A stretch of DNA of 64,000 bases. Origin: Pseudomonas sp. CC6-YY-74. GTDB lineage: Bacteria; Pseudomonadota; Gammaproteobacteria; Pseudomonadales; Pseudomonadaceae. Shown piece by piece: positions 54,204 to 63,180 of this stretch. Made by a program: the position numbers and the translations under genes. The stretch's first letter is position 1; every line of letters begins with the position of its first letter. The stretch covers positions 1,123,501 to 1,187,500 of the forward strand of contig NZ_CP019947.1 of the NCBI RefSeq assembly GCF_002025205.1. The letters run 5' to 3'. A model generated the notes under the pieces. The model saw only the letters and a program-made list of their open reading frames with translations, had not been told where the DNA came from and did no database searches.

Positions 54204-55190
54204 TCAGATCTCTGCTTTGGCTGCGTGACCAAACAGCTCCTGGGCGAAGCGCATGCGTTCCTCTGGCGTCTCGGTTATGCCTTTTTTCGCCAGTTCGACC
54301 AGGCGTGCTTCCACTGCATGGGCGCGGTGAGTGAGGCCGCAGTCGTTGGCGATCTGGATGTTCAGGCCGGGGCGCGCGTTGAGCTCGAGAATCAGCGGGC
54401 CTTTCTCTTGGTCGAGGACCATGTCCACGCCGATATAGCCAAGGCCACACAGCTCATAGCAGCCGGCGGCAAGCGTCATGAAACCGTTCCAGTTGGGTAG
54501 CTGTACGCCGTCTACCGAATTGGTGGTGTCTGGGTGCTTGCTGATCTTGGTATTCAGCCAGGTGCCGCGCAGGGTCACCCCGGTTGCCAGATCCACGCCC
54601 ACACCGATCGCGCCTTGGTGCAGGTTGGCCTTGCCGCCAGACTGGCGGGTCGGCAAGCGCACCATGGCCATCACCGGGTAGCCCTTCAGCACGATGATGC
54701 GGATGTCCGGTACACCTTCGTAGCTGATGCTCTTGAAGATGGGGTCGGGAATGACGCGGTATTCGATCAGTGCGCGGTCACGGTGACCGCCCAGCGAGTA
54801 GAGGCCGGTGAGAATGCTGGAGATCTGATGTTCGATTTCCTCATGGCTGATGATCTTGCCGGAAACCGTTCGATAGCGATCCTCGAAGCGGTCAGCGATG
54901 ACCAGAATGCCATCGCCGCCAGCACCTTGCGCTGGCTTGACCACGAAGTCCGGGCGATCGCCAATGATCTCGCGCAGCTTGTCGATGCCTTTTTCGGTCT
55001 CGATCACGCCATACATTTCCGGCACATCGATGCCGGCTGCGATGGCGCGTTCCTTGGTGATGATCTTGTCATCGACGATCGGATAGAGATTGCGCTTGTT
55101 GTACTTCAGTACGTAGTCCGCATTACGGCGGTTGATGCCCATGATGCCTTTGGCTTCAAGGGCCTTCCATGTTTTCCAGAGACCTAGCAT
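54204..55190 (-). CDS. RimK-like ATP-grasp ligase (alpha-L-glutamate ligase-like)
   Basis: A 328-residue ATP-grasp amide ligase. It starts with WKALEAKGIMGINRRNADYV and contains the ATP-binding segment FVVKPAQGAGGDGILVI (about residues 118-134), then DIRIIVLKGYPVMAMVRLPT, GVDLATGVTLRGTW, and GYIGVDMVLDQEKGPLILEL followed by NARPGLN (Mg ligands, about 265-290). RimK homologues add glutamate to peptides or proteins. Here it is third in an operon with the transglutaminase-like and retropepsin genes, so its substrate is probably linked to them. The 3-bp gap to the upstream gene implies coupling. Confidence 0.88.
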   Translation of the reverse strand: MLGLWKTWKALEAKGIMGINRRNADYVLKYNKRNLYPIVDDKIITKERAIAAGIDVPEMYGVIETEKGIDKLREIIGDRPDFVVKPAQGAGGDGILVIADRFEDRYRTVSGKIISHEEIEHQISSILTGLYSLGGHRDRALIEYRVIPDPIFKSISYEGVPDIRIIVLKGYPVMAMVRLPTRQSGGKANLHQGAIGVGVDLATGVTLRGTWLNTKISKHPDTTNSVDGVQLPNWNGFMTLAAGCYELCGLGYIGVDMVLDQEKGPLILELNARPGLNIQIANDCGLTHRAHAVEARLVELAKKGITETPEERMRFAQELFGHAAKAEI

Positions 55191-55193
55191 GGC

Positions 55194-56726
55194 TCAATCC
55201 TTCAGGAAGGCTTTGAAGCGGAAAAGTTCGGTCAGGCGGTAACCGCGATAGCGGCCCATCGCCAGCATGAAGCCCACCAGGATCATCAGCACAGCCGGGA
55301 AGGTAAAGACGAAGTAGGTCAGCTCCGGCACGCTCATCAGCAAGTGAGCCAGGGTCGCGGCGACCAGGGTGCCGATGGCAACCTTGAAGGCATGACCGCC
55401 ACCACGTTCTTCCCAAGTGATGGACAGGCGTTCGATGGTCATGGTCAGAATCACCATCGGGAACAACGCCACCGAGAGGCCGCGTTCGAGGCCAAGTTTA
55501 TGGCTGAACAGGCTGATTGCCGCGATCAGTACCACCACGAAGGTCAGGACCACCGAGAGTCTGGGCAGCATCTGCAGTTTCAGGTGCTCGAGGTAGGAGC
55601 GCAGTGACAGGCCCAAAGCCGTAATGACGGTGAACAGCATGATGCCGAAGCCCAGCTGGGTTTCACGGAAGGCCAGGGCGATCAGCACCGGCGTGAAGGT
55701 GCCTAGGGTCTGCAAGCCACCGAGGTTGCGCAGGATCAGAATCACCAGCACGCCGACCGGGATCACCATCATGATCTGGAAAGTCTGCTGGGTAGAAAGC
55801 GGCAGGCTGTACATCGAGTATTCGAGGAAGTCGGCGTCAGTGTTTTCGTCAGTTAATTTGGCCAGGCGGATGGCATTCATCTCGCTGTTGCTCAGGGTGA
55901 AGCTGACGTTCGCTTGCTTGCCGCCTTCGAGGTTGACCAGATTATCGTCGCCGATCCACCAGATCAGGCGGTCGCTCGGCATACCTTGTTGGCCAGTATC
56001 AGGGTTGAAGTACAGCCATTTTTCGCCGTTGAAGCTGCGCAACCATAACTCGGGGCTTTGCTGAATCTCGGCAGCCAGGCGAATGGTGTGTACGCGCTCC
56101 ATAGGCACATGGGCAATGGACAGCAGCAGCTCGATGGCATCGGCTTTATTTGCGGTCGAGGCATCGCCGCCCAGCAGCAGTTTGACGTTGTCGTCGTTGA
56201 CGTTGTTGACCCGTTTGATGGTCTCGCTGATAAAGGTTTCGACGTCCGCCGAGTGTTGCCGGATCGGTGCGAGCAGGGCTTCGGCCGCAATCTTCTCGGC
56301 GCCTTCCACGGGAATGCTGTCGCGGAAGATCGGGCCTTCGCTCTTGGCTTGCTCGCCGCTGTAGCGCTTGGTCAATACCAGGCGGTAGTACAGGGTTTGC
56401 TTGCCGCCGGCGCGCCGGGCAGACCAGGTGACCTTGCGATTGCCGTTGGCGCGATTGATGCTCACGCCATAATTGTTCGAGATGAAGCTCTCGTTGAGGC
56501 TGACGTAATCCTGATTCAGTGGCGGCACGAACATCTGTAGCTTGACTGGCTCACGCGGGCTGGCCTGGAATTCGACTCTGGCGTCGATGTTCCACAGGTC
56601 ATCGGTTTCATCTTCGGTCAGTGGTATGCCGAGAATGAAAATTTGATAGGCCGTAATCAGAATCCCCAGACCCACCAATAGTGTGATCAGGATTTTCAGA
56701 TGCAGGTTAAGAGAGCGCATAGGCAT
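55194..56726 (-). CDS. Inactive-transglutaminase protein with C-terminal 7TM domain
   Basis: A 510-residue membrane protein. One N-terminal helix (about 10-32) is followed by a periplasmic region (about 35-330) including a transglutaminase-like fold, and then seven helices (about 330-500), from FQIMMVIPVGVLVILILRNL to YFVFTFPAVLMILVGFMLAM. In the transglutaminase part the catalytic Cys and His positions are not recognisable: LWLRSFNGEKWLYFNPDTG stands where active enzymes have a His-containing HAW segment. It is therefore a binding or sensing module. Start MPMRSLNLH overlaps the upstream stop by one base (TAATG). Confidence 0.86.
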   Translation of the reverse strand: MPMRSLNLHLKILITLLVGLGILITAYQIFILGIPLTEDETDDLWNIDARVEFQASPREPVKLQMFVPPLNQDYVSLNESFISNNYGVSINRANGNRKVTWSARRAGGKQTLYYRLVLTKRYSGEQAKSEGPIFRDSIPVEGAEKIAAEALLAPIRQHSADVETFISETIKRVNNVNDDNVKLLLGGDASTANKADAIELLLSIAHVPMERVHTIRLAAEIQQSPELWLRSFNGEKWLYFNPDTGQQGMPSDRLIWWIGDDNLVNLEGGKQANVSFTLSNSEMNAIRLAKLTDENTDADFLEYSMYSLPLSTQQTFQIMMVIPVGVLVILILRNLGGLQTLGTFTPVLIALAFRETQLGFGIMLFTVITALGLSLRSYLEHLKLQMLPRLSVVLTFVVVLIAAISLFSHKLGLERGLSVALFPMVILTMTIERLSITWEERGGGHAFKVAIGTLVAATLAHLLMSVPELTYFVFTFPAVLMILVGFMLAMGRYRGYRLTELFRFKAFLKD

Positions 56727-57277
56727 TACTCATTAGGGGTGGCGCCAATGTTTGCGTCAGGAGGACAGCCAGGTTTTCCTGCTGCGTATTTAAGGCTTGG
56801 ATCGACCAGTGCACTGAAACGCTTGAGTGCATCGGAGCCGATCAATAACGGGTATTGGAATGCACTACGGTCGGTCAAGTTCACTTCGATAGTGCGCAGG
56901 GCTTGGCCCATGCAGATATCCAGCTCGATGACCGGGCGTGCGGTATAGGTTTTTTCTTCCTCTGGATCATAGTCGCCGGCGCGGCGTTTGATTTTGCTGA
57001 TCCGCGCCAGCGGGCGCTCGATAGGATGGGCATGGGCATCGTCGATTGCCAGGTAAAAGCGTACCCAGGGTTCGCCTTCACGCTTGAAACGTTTGATATC
57101 CCGCGCGCTCAAGGACGCTGTCTTGGCGCCAGTATCCAACTTGGCCGGCACTTGCAGGCCGAGGTTGAACAGCATTGCGTGTTCATTCAGGCCGTATACG
57201 GCCTTCTCTGCGGCGGCGAGACCCAGGCCAGGCAGTAATAACAGGCAGAACGGCAGGGCGAAGGGCTTGAGTCTCAT
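56726..57277 (-). CDS. Retropepsin-like aspartic protease (often annotated ATP-dependent zinc protease)
   Basis: A 183-residue secreted protein. Signal peptide MRLKPFALPFCLLLLPGLGL, then a compact beta domain. The motif PAKLDTGAKTASLSA carries the DTGA active site of retropepsin-like aspartic proteases (Asp48). The rest, including PVIELDICMGQALRTIEVNL and FQYPLLIGSDALKRFSALVD (with the hydrophobic ILIG-type motif), fits one monomer of a dimeric protease. The ATP-dependent zinc protease label in databases is not supported by any zinc or ATP motif here. First gene of the operon; acts in the periplasm. Confidence 0.85.
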   Translation of the reverse strand: MRLKPFALPFCLLLLPGLGLAAAEKAVYGLNEHAMLFNLGLQVPAKLDTGAKTASLSARDIKRFKREGEPWVRFYLAIDDAHAHPIERPLARISKIKRRAGDYDPEEEKTYTARPVIELDICMGQALRTIEVNLTDRSAFQYPLLIGSDALKRFSALVDPSLKYAAGKPGCPPDANIGATPNE

Positions 57278-57496
57278 AAGTCCTATTTAGGTATAGCGCG
57301 GTCATCGAATAACAAGACCAGCGGGCGAGACGGCATAGCCGCTGCGCCTGGTTTGAACTCTAGCGGGCATGGCAGCAACGCTAGGCCAGGCGCAAGTGGG
57401 TGGCATTCTATCACGGGGGTTTTGCTGCTGCGACAGACGCTTATAGGCGTTTATGCAAGAAGAGAGAGCGGGTCAGAACTTTTTGTTATCCGGGTG

Positions 57497-57508
57497 ATTG
57501 TCGACAGT
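57497..57508. promoter_or_regulatory. Putative GntR operator ATTGTCGACAGT (site A)
   Basis: The core TGTCGACA is a perfect palindrome. It lies 74 bp upstream of the gntR start and 73 bp from site B. Confidence 0.6.
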
Positions 57509-57569
57509 CTAGGTCGAATGTTTGACATCAATGCTTACATGGGGTAATTTTTTGGCAAATCTAGCAAGT

Positions 57570-57581
57570 AGTGTCGACAAT
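57570..57581. promoter_or_regulatory. Putative GntR operator AGTGTCGACAAT (site B)
   Basis: The same TGTCGACA core, abutting the gntR start codon. A regulator bound here would block transcription of its own operon, suggesting negative autoregulation. Confidence 0.6.
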
Positions 57582-58304
57582 ATGCCCGATGCCATTGAGT
57601 TGCCCCGTATCGTTCAAGATGACTCGGAAACGCTGTCCGAGCATGTTTTTCGCCGGATTCAGGCTGCCATCGTCAAAGGCGAGATCGCACCAGGCAGCAA
57701 GATTTCCGAACCGGAGCTTGCACGCACCTATGGCATCAGTCGTGGGCCGCTGCGCGAGGCGATTCACCGCCTGGAAGGTCAGCGTCTGTTAGTGCGCATT
57801 CCCCATGTGGGTGCACGGGTGGTGTCGCTCGATCACGCCGAGCTGATCGAGCTCTATGAGATCCGCGAGTCGCTGGAGGGTATGGCCTGCCGCCTGGCCG
57901 CCGAGCGGATGAGCCAGGCGGAAATCGATGACCTGCGCCGGGTGCTCGATCTGCATGAGCAGGACGCGGCCTTCAAGGCGGGTGTCGGCTACTACCAGCA
58001 GGAAGGCGATTTCGATTTCCACTACCGGATCATTCAAGGCAGCGGCAACCGCACCCTTGTGCAGATGCTCTGCGGTGAGTTGTATCAGCTGGTGCGCATG
58101 TACCGCCTGCAGTTCTCCGCTACACCGAACCGCCCGCGTCAGGCGTTCGCCGAACACCACCGCATTCTCGACGCCATCGCCGAGCGCGATGGTGAACTCG
58201 CAGAGTTGCTGATGCGCCGTCACATCGGTGCGTCCAAGCGCAATATCGAGCGCCACTACCAGGGCGCGTCAACCAAGACAGCCAAACCCCGAGGTGAGTC
58301 ATGA
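57582..58304 (+). CDS. GntR-family regulator of the methylcitrate operon
   Basis: A 240-residue FadR-type regulator. Winged helix (about residues 18-75: [20 protein letters not shown]) and an all-helical FCD ligand domain (about 88-220) with the metal-site pattern D...H...H. The ATG at 57582 ([13 protein letters not shown]) is preferred; TTG and ATG starts 17-20 codons upstream would span operator site B. It lacks a clear Shine-Dalgarno. It overlaps prpB by ATGA and probably represses prpBC-acnD-prpF until 2-methylcitrate or a similar ligand binds. Confidence 0.88.
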   Translation: MPDAIELPRIVQDDSETLSEHVFRRIQAAIVKGEIAPGSKISEPELARTYGISRGPLREAIHRLEGQRLLVRIPHVGARVVSLDHAELIELYEIRESLEGMACRLAAERMSQAEIDDLRRVLDLHEQDAAFKAGVGYYQQEGDFDFHYRIIQGSGNRTLVQMLCGELYQLVRMYRLQFSATPNRPRQAFAEHHRILDAIAERDGELAELLMRRHIGASKRNIERHYQGASTKTAKPRGES

Positions 58305-59197
58305 GTCAGCCTTCCAGTCAGAGCAGTCCCGGCCAGCGTTTCCGCGATGCGGTTGCCGCAGAACATCCGCTGCAGGTCGTAGGTGCGATCAATGCCAACC
58401 ATGCGCTGTTGGCCAAACGCGCCGGTTTCAAGGCGATCTACCTGTCCGGTGGCGGTGTGGCGGCCGGCTCACTGGGTTTGCCGGATCTGGGTATCACCGG
58501 GCTGGACGATGTGCTCACCGATGTACGGCGGATCACCGACGTCTGCGACCTGCCGCTGCTGGTGGATGTCGACACCGGCTTCGGTTCCTCGGCGTTCAAC
58601 GTGGCGCGTACCGTCAAGTCGATGATCAAGTTCGGCGCCGCGGCGATTCACATCGAAGACCAGGTGGGCGCCAAGCGCTGCGGTCATCGGCCGAACAAGG
58701 AAATCGTCACCCTGCAGGAGATGATCGACCGGATCAAGGCGGCCGTGGATGCGCGCACCGACGACAGCTTCGTGATCATGGCGCGCACCGATGCGCTAGC
58801 CGTCGAGGGCCTGAACTCGGCGCTGGATCGTGCAGAGGCGTGCGTCGAGGCCGGCGCCGACATGATCTTCCCCGAGGCGATCACCGAACTGGCGATGTAC
58901 AAGACCTTCACCGACCGCATCAAGGCGCCGATCCTGGCCAACATCACCGAGTTTGGCGCCACCCCGCTGTACACCACCGACGAGCTGGCCAGTGTCGACG
59001 TGTCCCTGGTGCTCTATCCGTTGTCGGCCTTCCGCGCCATGAACAAGGCGGCCGAGAACGTCTACACCGCGCTGCGCCGTGACGGCACCCAGAAGAATGT
59101 GATCGACACCATGCAGACCCGCATGGAGCTCTACGAGCGCATCAACTACCACGCGTTCGAAGCGCATCTCGACGCGCTGTTTGCCGCCAAGAAATAA
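58301..59197 (+). CDS. prpB: 2-methylisocitrate lyase PrpB
   Basis: A 298-residue enzyme of the isocitrate lyase/PEP mutase family that cleaves 2-methylisocitrate into pyruvate and succinate. The catalytic motif is [12 protein letters not shown] (about residue 127). [17 protein letters not shown] and [18 protein letters not shown] supply metal and substrate contacts. It is co-translated with gntR (4-bp ATGA overlap). Confidence 0.97.
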   Translation: MSQPSSQSSPGQRFRDAVAAEHPLQVVGAINANHALLAKRAGFKAIYLSGGGVAAGSLGLPDLGITGLDDVLTDVRRITDVCDLPLLVDVDTGFGSSAFNVARTVKSMIKFGAAAIHIEDQVGAKRCGHRPNKEIVTLQEMIDRIKAAVDARTDDSFVIMARTDALAVEGLNSALDRAEACVEAGADMIFPEAITELAMYKTFTDRIKAPILANITEFGATPLYTTDELASVDVSLVLYPLSAFRAMNKAAENVYTALRRDGTQKNVIDTMQTRMELYERINYHAFEAHLDALFAAKK

Positions 59198-59269
59198 CTG
59201 GCGCGCGAGCCGCCGCGGCCTGCGCATAACAAGAAATACCCGACCGGATCGGACGAGGAGAGACAAACG

Positions 59270-60433
59270 ATGAGCTCGACCCCAGAAACCACCACCCCAG
59301 GCTTCAAGCCGAAGAAATCCGTAGCCCTGAGCGGCACCACCGCCGGCAACACCGCGCTGTGTACCGTCGGTCGCAGCGGTAACGACCTGCACTACCGTGG
59401 CTATGACATTCTCGATGTCGCCACCACCTGCGAGTTCGAGGAAATCGCTCACCTGCTGGTACACGGCAAGCTGCCCAATGCCGCCGAGCTGGCGGGTTAC
59501 AAGGCCAAACTCAAGGCCCTGCGTGGCCTGCCGGCGGCGCTGAAAGCCGCCCTGGAGCAGCTACCACCGTCCGCTCACCCGATGGATGTGATGCGCACCG
59601 GCGTGTCCGTGCTCGGCTGCCTGGCGCCAGAGAAGGATGATCATAATCACCCCGGTGCCCGCGACATCGCCGACAAGCTGATGGCCTCGCAGGGTTCCAT
59701 GCTGTTGTACTGGTACCACTTCAGCCATAACGGCAAGCGCATCGAGGTGGAAACCGACGACGACTCCATCGGTGGTCACTTCCTCCATCTGCTGCATGGC
59801 GAGACGCCGCGCGAGTCCTGGGTGCGTGCCATGCACTGCTCGCTGATTCTCTACGCCGAGCACGAATTCAATGCCTCTACCTTTGCCTCGCGGGTGATTG
59901 CCGGCACTGGTTCGGATATGTTCTCCGCCATTGCCGGTGGCATCGGCGCCCTGCGCGGACCCAAGCATGGTGGTGCCAACGAGGTCGCCTTCGAGATTCA
60001 GAAGCGCTACGACAACCCGGACGAGGCCGAGGCCGACATTCGTGCCCGGGTCGAGAAGAAGGAAGTGGTCATCGGTTTCGGCCATCCGGTCTACACCGTG
60101 TCCGACCCGCGTAACAATGTGATCAAGGGCGTAGCCCGCGAGCTCTCCACCGAGCAGGGCAGCACTAAGATGTACGACATCGCCGAGCGCCTGGAATCGA
60201 CCATGTGGGAAATCAAGAAGATGTTCCCCAACCTCGACTGGTTCAGTGCGGTCAGCTACCACATGATGGGTGTGCCGACCGCCATGTTCACTCCGCTGTT
60301 CGTGATTGCCCGCACCTCAGGCTGGTCCAGCCACGTCATCGAGCAGCGCATCGACGGCAAAATCATTCGCCCGAGCGCCAACTACGTCGGTCCCGAGGAC
60401 CGCAAGTTCGTGCCGCTCAAGGATCGCCAATAA
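59270..60433 (+). CDS. prpC: 2-methylcitrate synthase PrpC
   Basis: A 387-residue citrate-synthase-family enzyme that condenses propionyl-CoA with oxaloacetate. Catalytic residues lie in [16 protein letters not shown] (His), GPKHGGANE (His) and the [13 protein letters not shown] segment, with an aspartate in the C-terminal [13 protein letters not shown]. It is shorter than citrate synthase GltA and starts [29 protein letters not shown] precedes the ATG. Confidence 0.96.
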   Translation: MSSTPETTTPGFKPKKSVALSGTTAGNTALCTVGRSGNDLHYRGYDILDVATTCEFEEIAHLLVHGKLPNAAELAGYKAKLKALRGLPAALKAALEQLPPSAHPMDVMRTGVSVLGCLAPEKDDHNHPGARDIADKLMASQGSMLLYWYHFSHNGKRIEVETDDDSIGGHFLHLLHGETPRESWVRAMHCSLILYAEHEFNASTFASRVIAGTGSDMFSAIAGGIGALRGPKHGGANEVAFEIQKRYDNPDEAEADIRARVEKKEVVIGFGHPVYTVSDPRNNVIKGVARELSTEQGSTKMYDIAERLESTMWEIKKMFPNLDWFSAVSYHMMGVPTAMFTPLFVIARTSGWSSHVIEQRIDGKIIRPSANYVGPEDRKFVPLKDRQ

Positions 60434-60434
60434 G

Positions 60435-63026
60435 ATGAACAGCCAATACCGCAAATCCCTGCCCGGCACCACGCTGGATTACTTCGATACCCGTGCCGCA
60501 GTCGATGCGATCCAGCCGGGTGCTTACGACAAGCTGCCCTACACCTCCCGCGTCTTGGCGGAAAACCTGGTGCGGCGCTGTGACCCGGCCACGCTGACGG
60601 CCTCGCTGAGCCAGTTTATCGAGCGCAGACGTGACCTGGATTTCCCCTGGTTCCCGGCCCGTGTGGTGTGCCATGACATTCTCGGCCAGACCGCACTGGT
60701 TGATCTGGCCGGTCTGCGTGATGCGATTGCCGATCAGGGTGGCGATCCGGCGCTGGTCAATCCGGTGGTGCCGACCCAGCTGATCGTCGACCACTCGCTG
60801 GCGGTCGAAGCGGGTGGTTTTGATCCGGACGCCTTCGACAAGAACCGCGCCATCGAAGACCGGCGCAACGAAGACCGTTTTCACTTCATTAACTGGACCA
60901 AGAAGGCGTTCAAGAACGTCGACGTGATCCCACCGGGCAACGGCATCATGCACCAGATCAATCTGGAGAAGATGTCGCCGGTGGTGCAGGTGCGTGACGG
61001 GGTGGCCTTTGCCGATACCTGTGTCGGTACCGACAGTCACACCCCGATGGTCGATGCGTTGGGCGTGATTTCCGTGGGCGTTGGTGGTCTTGAAGCGGAG
61101 AGCGTGATGCTCGGTCGCGCGTCCTGGATGCGTCTGCCGGATATTACCGGGGTCGAACTGACTGGCCGGCTGCAACCGGGCATTACAAGTACCGACATGG
61201 TGCTGGCGCTGACCCAGTTCCTGCGGCGCGAGCGGGTGGTTGGTGCGTACCTGGAGTTCTTCGGTGAAGGCGCTAATGCGCTGACCATTGGAGACCGCGC
61301 CACAATTTCCAACATGACCCCGGAATACGGCGCCACGGCGGCCATGTTCTACATTGACCAGCAAACCATCGACTACCTCATGCTCACCGGTCGCGAGGAC
61401 GAGCAGGTCAAGTTGGTCGAGCAGTTCGCCAAGCACACGGGCCTGTGGGCCGATAGCCTGAAGAGCGCCGAGTACGAGCGGGTGCTGAGTTTCGACCTGT
61501 CCAATGTCGCGCGTAGCCTGGCCGGCCCGTCCAACCCGCATGCCTTGCTGCCTACCGCCGAGCTGGCTGCCCGTGGCATCAGCGGTGTGGTGGAAAACCA
61601 GCCGGGCAAAATGCCGGACGGTGCGGTGATCATCGCCGCCATCACCAGCTGCACCAACACCAGTAACCCGCGCAACATGATTGCCGCCGGCCTGATCGCG
61701 CGTAATGCCAACAAGCTGGGGCTGACGCGCAAGCCCTGGGTCAAGTCGTCCCTGGCGCCGGGCTCTAAAACCGTAAAAATGTACCTGGAAGAAGCGCAGC
61801 TGCTGCCTGAGTTGGAGCAGCTGGGCTTTGGCGTAGTGGCGTTTGCCTGCACCACCTGTAATGGCATGAGCGGCGCGCTGGATCCGGTTATCCAGCAGGA
61901 AATCATTGAGCGCGACCTGTACGCCACCGCCGTATTGTCGGGTAACCGCAACTTTGATGGGCGTATCCACCCATACGCCAAACAAGCCTTCCTCGCTTCT
62001 CCACCGCTGGTGGTGGCCTACGCCATTGCCGGTACCATCCGCTTTGATATCGAAAAGGATGTGCTGGGCGTGGTCGATGGCACGGAAATCCGCCTCAAGG
62101 ACATCTGGCCGAGCGACGAGGAAATCGACGCGGTGGTCAAGGCTTCGGTCAAGCCCGAGCAGTTCCGTCAGGTGTATATCCCGATGTTCGACATCACCCG
62201 CGAGGCCCGCGAACAGATCAGCCCGTTGTACGACTGGCGCGAGATGAGCACCTATATCCGCCGTCCGCCGTACTGGGAAGGCGCGCTGGCCGGTGAGCGC
62301 TCGCTCAAGGGCATGCGCCCGTTGGCCGTGCTGCCAGACAACATCACCACCGATCACCTGTCGCCGTCCAACGCCATCATGCTCGACAGTGCCGCCGGTG
62401 AGTACCTGCACAAGATGGGCCTGCCGGAGGAGGACTTCAATTCCTACGCCACCCACCGTGGCGATCACCTGACTGCGCAGCGCGCCACCTTCGCCAACCC
62501 GCAACTGGTCAATGAGATGGCGGTAGTCGATGGCAAGGTGAAGAAGGGTTCGCTGACGCGTATCGAGCCGGAAGGCCAGGTCACGCGCATGTGGGAAGCG
62601 ATCGAGACCTATATGCAGCGTAAGCAGCCGCTGATAATCATTGCCGGTGCTGACTACGGTCAGGGTTCCTCCCGCGACTGGGCTGCCAAGGGCGTGCGTC
62701 TGGCCGGTGTGGAAGCCATTGCCGCGGAAGGTTTCGAGCGCATCCACCGCACCAACCTGCTCGGTATGGGGGTGTTGCCGCTGGAGTTCATGGCGGGCAC
62801 TAATCGCCATACGCTGAATATTGACGGTACTGAAACCTATGACGTGATTGGCGAGCGCAAGCCGCTGGCCACGCTGACACTGGTGATCAACCGCAAGAAT
62901 GGCGAGCGAGTAGAGGTGCCGGTGACCTGCCGTCTGGATACCGCCGAAGAGGTCTCGATCTACGAGGCGGGTGGTGTGCTGCAGCGTTTTGCCCAGGACT
63001 TCCTGGAATCGACTGTCACGGCCTGA
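60435..63026 (+). CDS. acnD: 2-methylcitrate dehydratase AcnD (Fe/S-dependent)
   Basis: An 863-residue aconitase-family enzyme. It dehydrates 2-methylcitrate to a 2-methylaconitate isomer, in cooperation with PrpF, in place of PrpD. The cluster cysteines are in AAITSCTNTSNP and ACTTCNGMSG; substrate-binding segments are TDSHTPMVDALG and GADYGQGSSRDWAAKG. The ATG at 60435 lies one base after the prpC stop, with AAGGA inside the prpC end, so translation is coupled. Confidence 0.96.
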   Translation: MNSQYRKSLPGTTLDYFDTRAAVDAIQPGAYDKLPYTSRVLAENLVRRCDPATLTASLSQFIERRRDLDFPWFPARVVCHDILGQTALVDLAGLRDAIADQGGDPALVNPVVPTQLIVDHSLAVEAGGFDPDAFDKNRAIEDRRNEDRFHFINWTKKAFKNVDVIPPGNGIMHQINLEKMSPVVQVRDGVAFADTCVGTDSHTPMVDALGVISVGVGGLEAESVMLGRASWMRLPDITGVELTGRLQPGITSTDMVLALTQFLRRERVVGAYLEFFGEGANALTIGDRATISNMTPEYGATAAMFYIDQQTIDYLMLTGREDEQVKLVEQFAKHTGLWADSLKSAEYERVLSFDLSNVARSLAGPSNPHALLPTAELAARGISGVVENQPGKMPDGAVIIAAITSCTNTSNPRNMIAAGLIARNANKLGLTRKPWVKSSLAPGSKTVKMYLEEAQLLPELEQLGFGVVAFACTTCNGMSGALDPVIQQEIIERDLYATAVLSGNRNFDGRIHPYAKQAFLASPPLVVAYAIAGTIRFDIEKDVLGVVDGTEIRLKDIWPSDEEIDAVVKASVKPEQFRQVYIPMFDITREAREQISPLYDWREMSTYIRRPPYWEGALAGERSLKGMRPLAVLPDNITTDHLSPSNAIMLDSAAGEYLHKMGLPEEDFNSYATHRGDHLTAQRATFANPQLVNEMAVVDGKVKKGSLTRIEPEGQVTRMWEAIETYMQRKQPLIIIAGADYGQGSSRDWAAKGVRLAGVEAIAAEGFERIHRTNLLGMGVLPLEFMAGTNRHTLNIDGTETYDVIGERKPLATLTLVINRKNGERVEVPVTCRLDTAEEVSIYEAGGVLQRFAQDFLESTVTA

Positions 63027-63042
63027 CAGCCCGTAGGTTGCT

Positions 63043-63097
63043 GTTGAACGTAGCGATAGCCAATGTGCCAAGGCGCGCGGGTATCGCGACGTTCAAC
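63043..63097. repeat. 16-bp inverted repeat between acnD and prpF
   Basis: Arms 63043-63058 and 63082-63097 pair with one mismatch around GTTGAACG and CGTTCAAC, with a 23-base loop. There is no T-run. It may be an mRNA-processing or stability structure within the operon. Confidence 0.6.
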
Positions 63098-63180
63098 ACG
63101 CGTGGCCCGATCTACAACCCACCGAACATGATTGAGCGAGGCGGCAAGTTGCCGCTTCAGTCTCAGAGGAAAGGCATTTC

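Larger units (their letters stand above)
57278..57581. other. 304-bp divergent promoter region
   Basis: It separates the protease operon (minus) and the prp operon (plus). Two TGTCGACA palindromes lie on the prp side. The left half shows no gene or repeat I can support. Confidence 0.5.

Noticed and set aside
60417..63071. An 884-residue open frame on the minus strand
   Set aside because: It lies wholly antisense to acnD, a well-supported gene with the aconitase motifs. The frame is open because of high GC content and codon bias.
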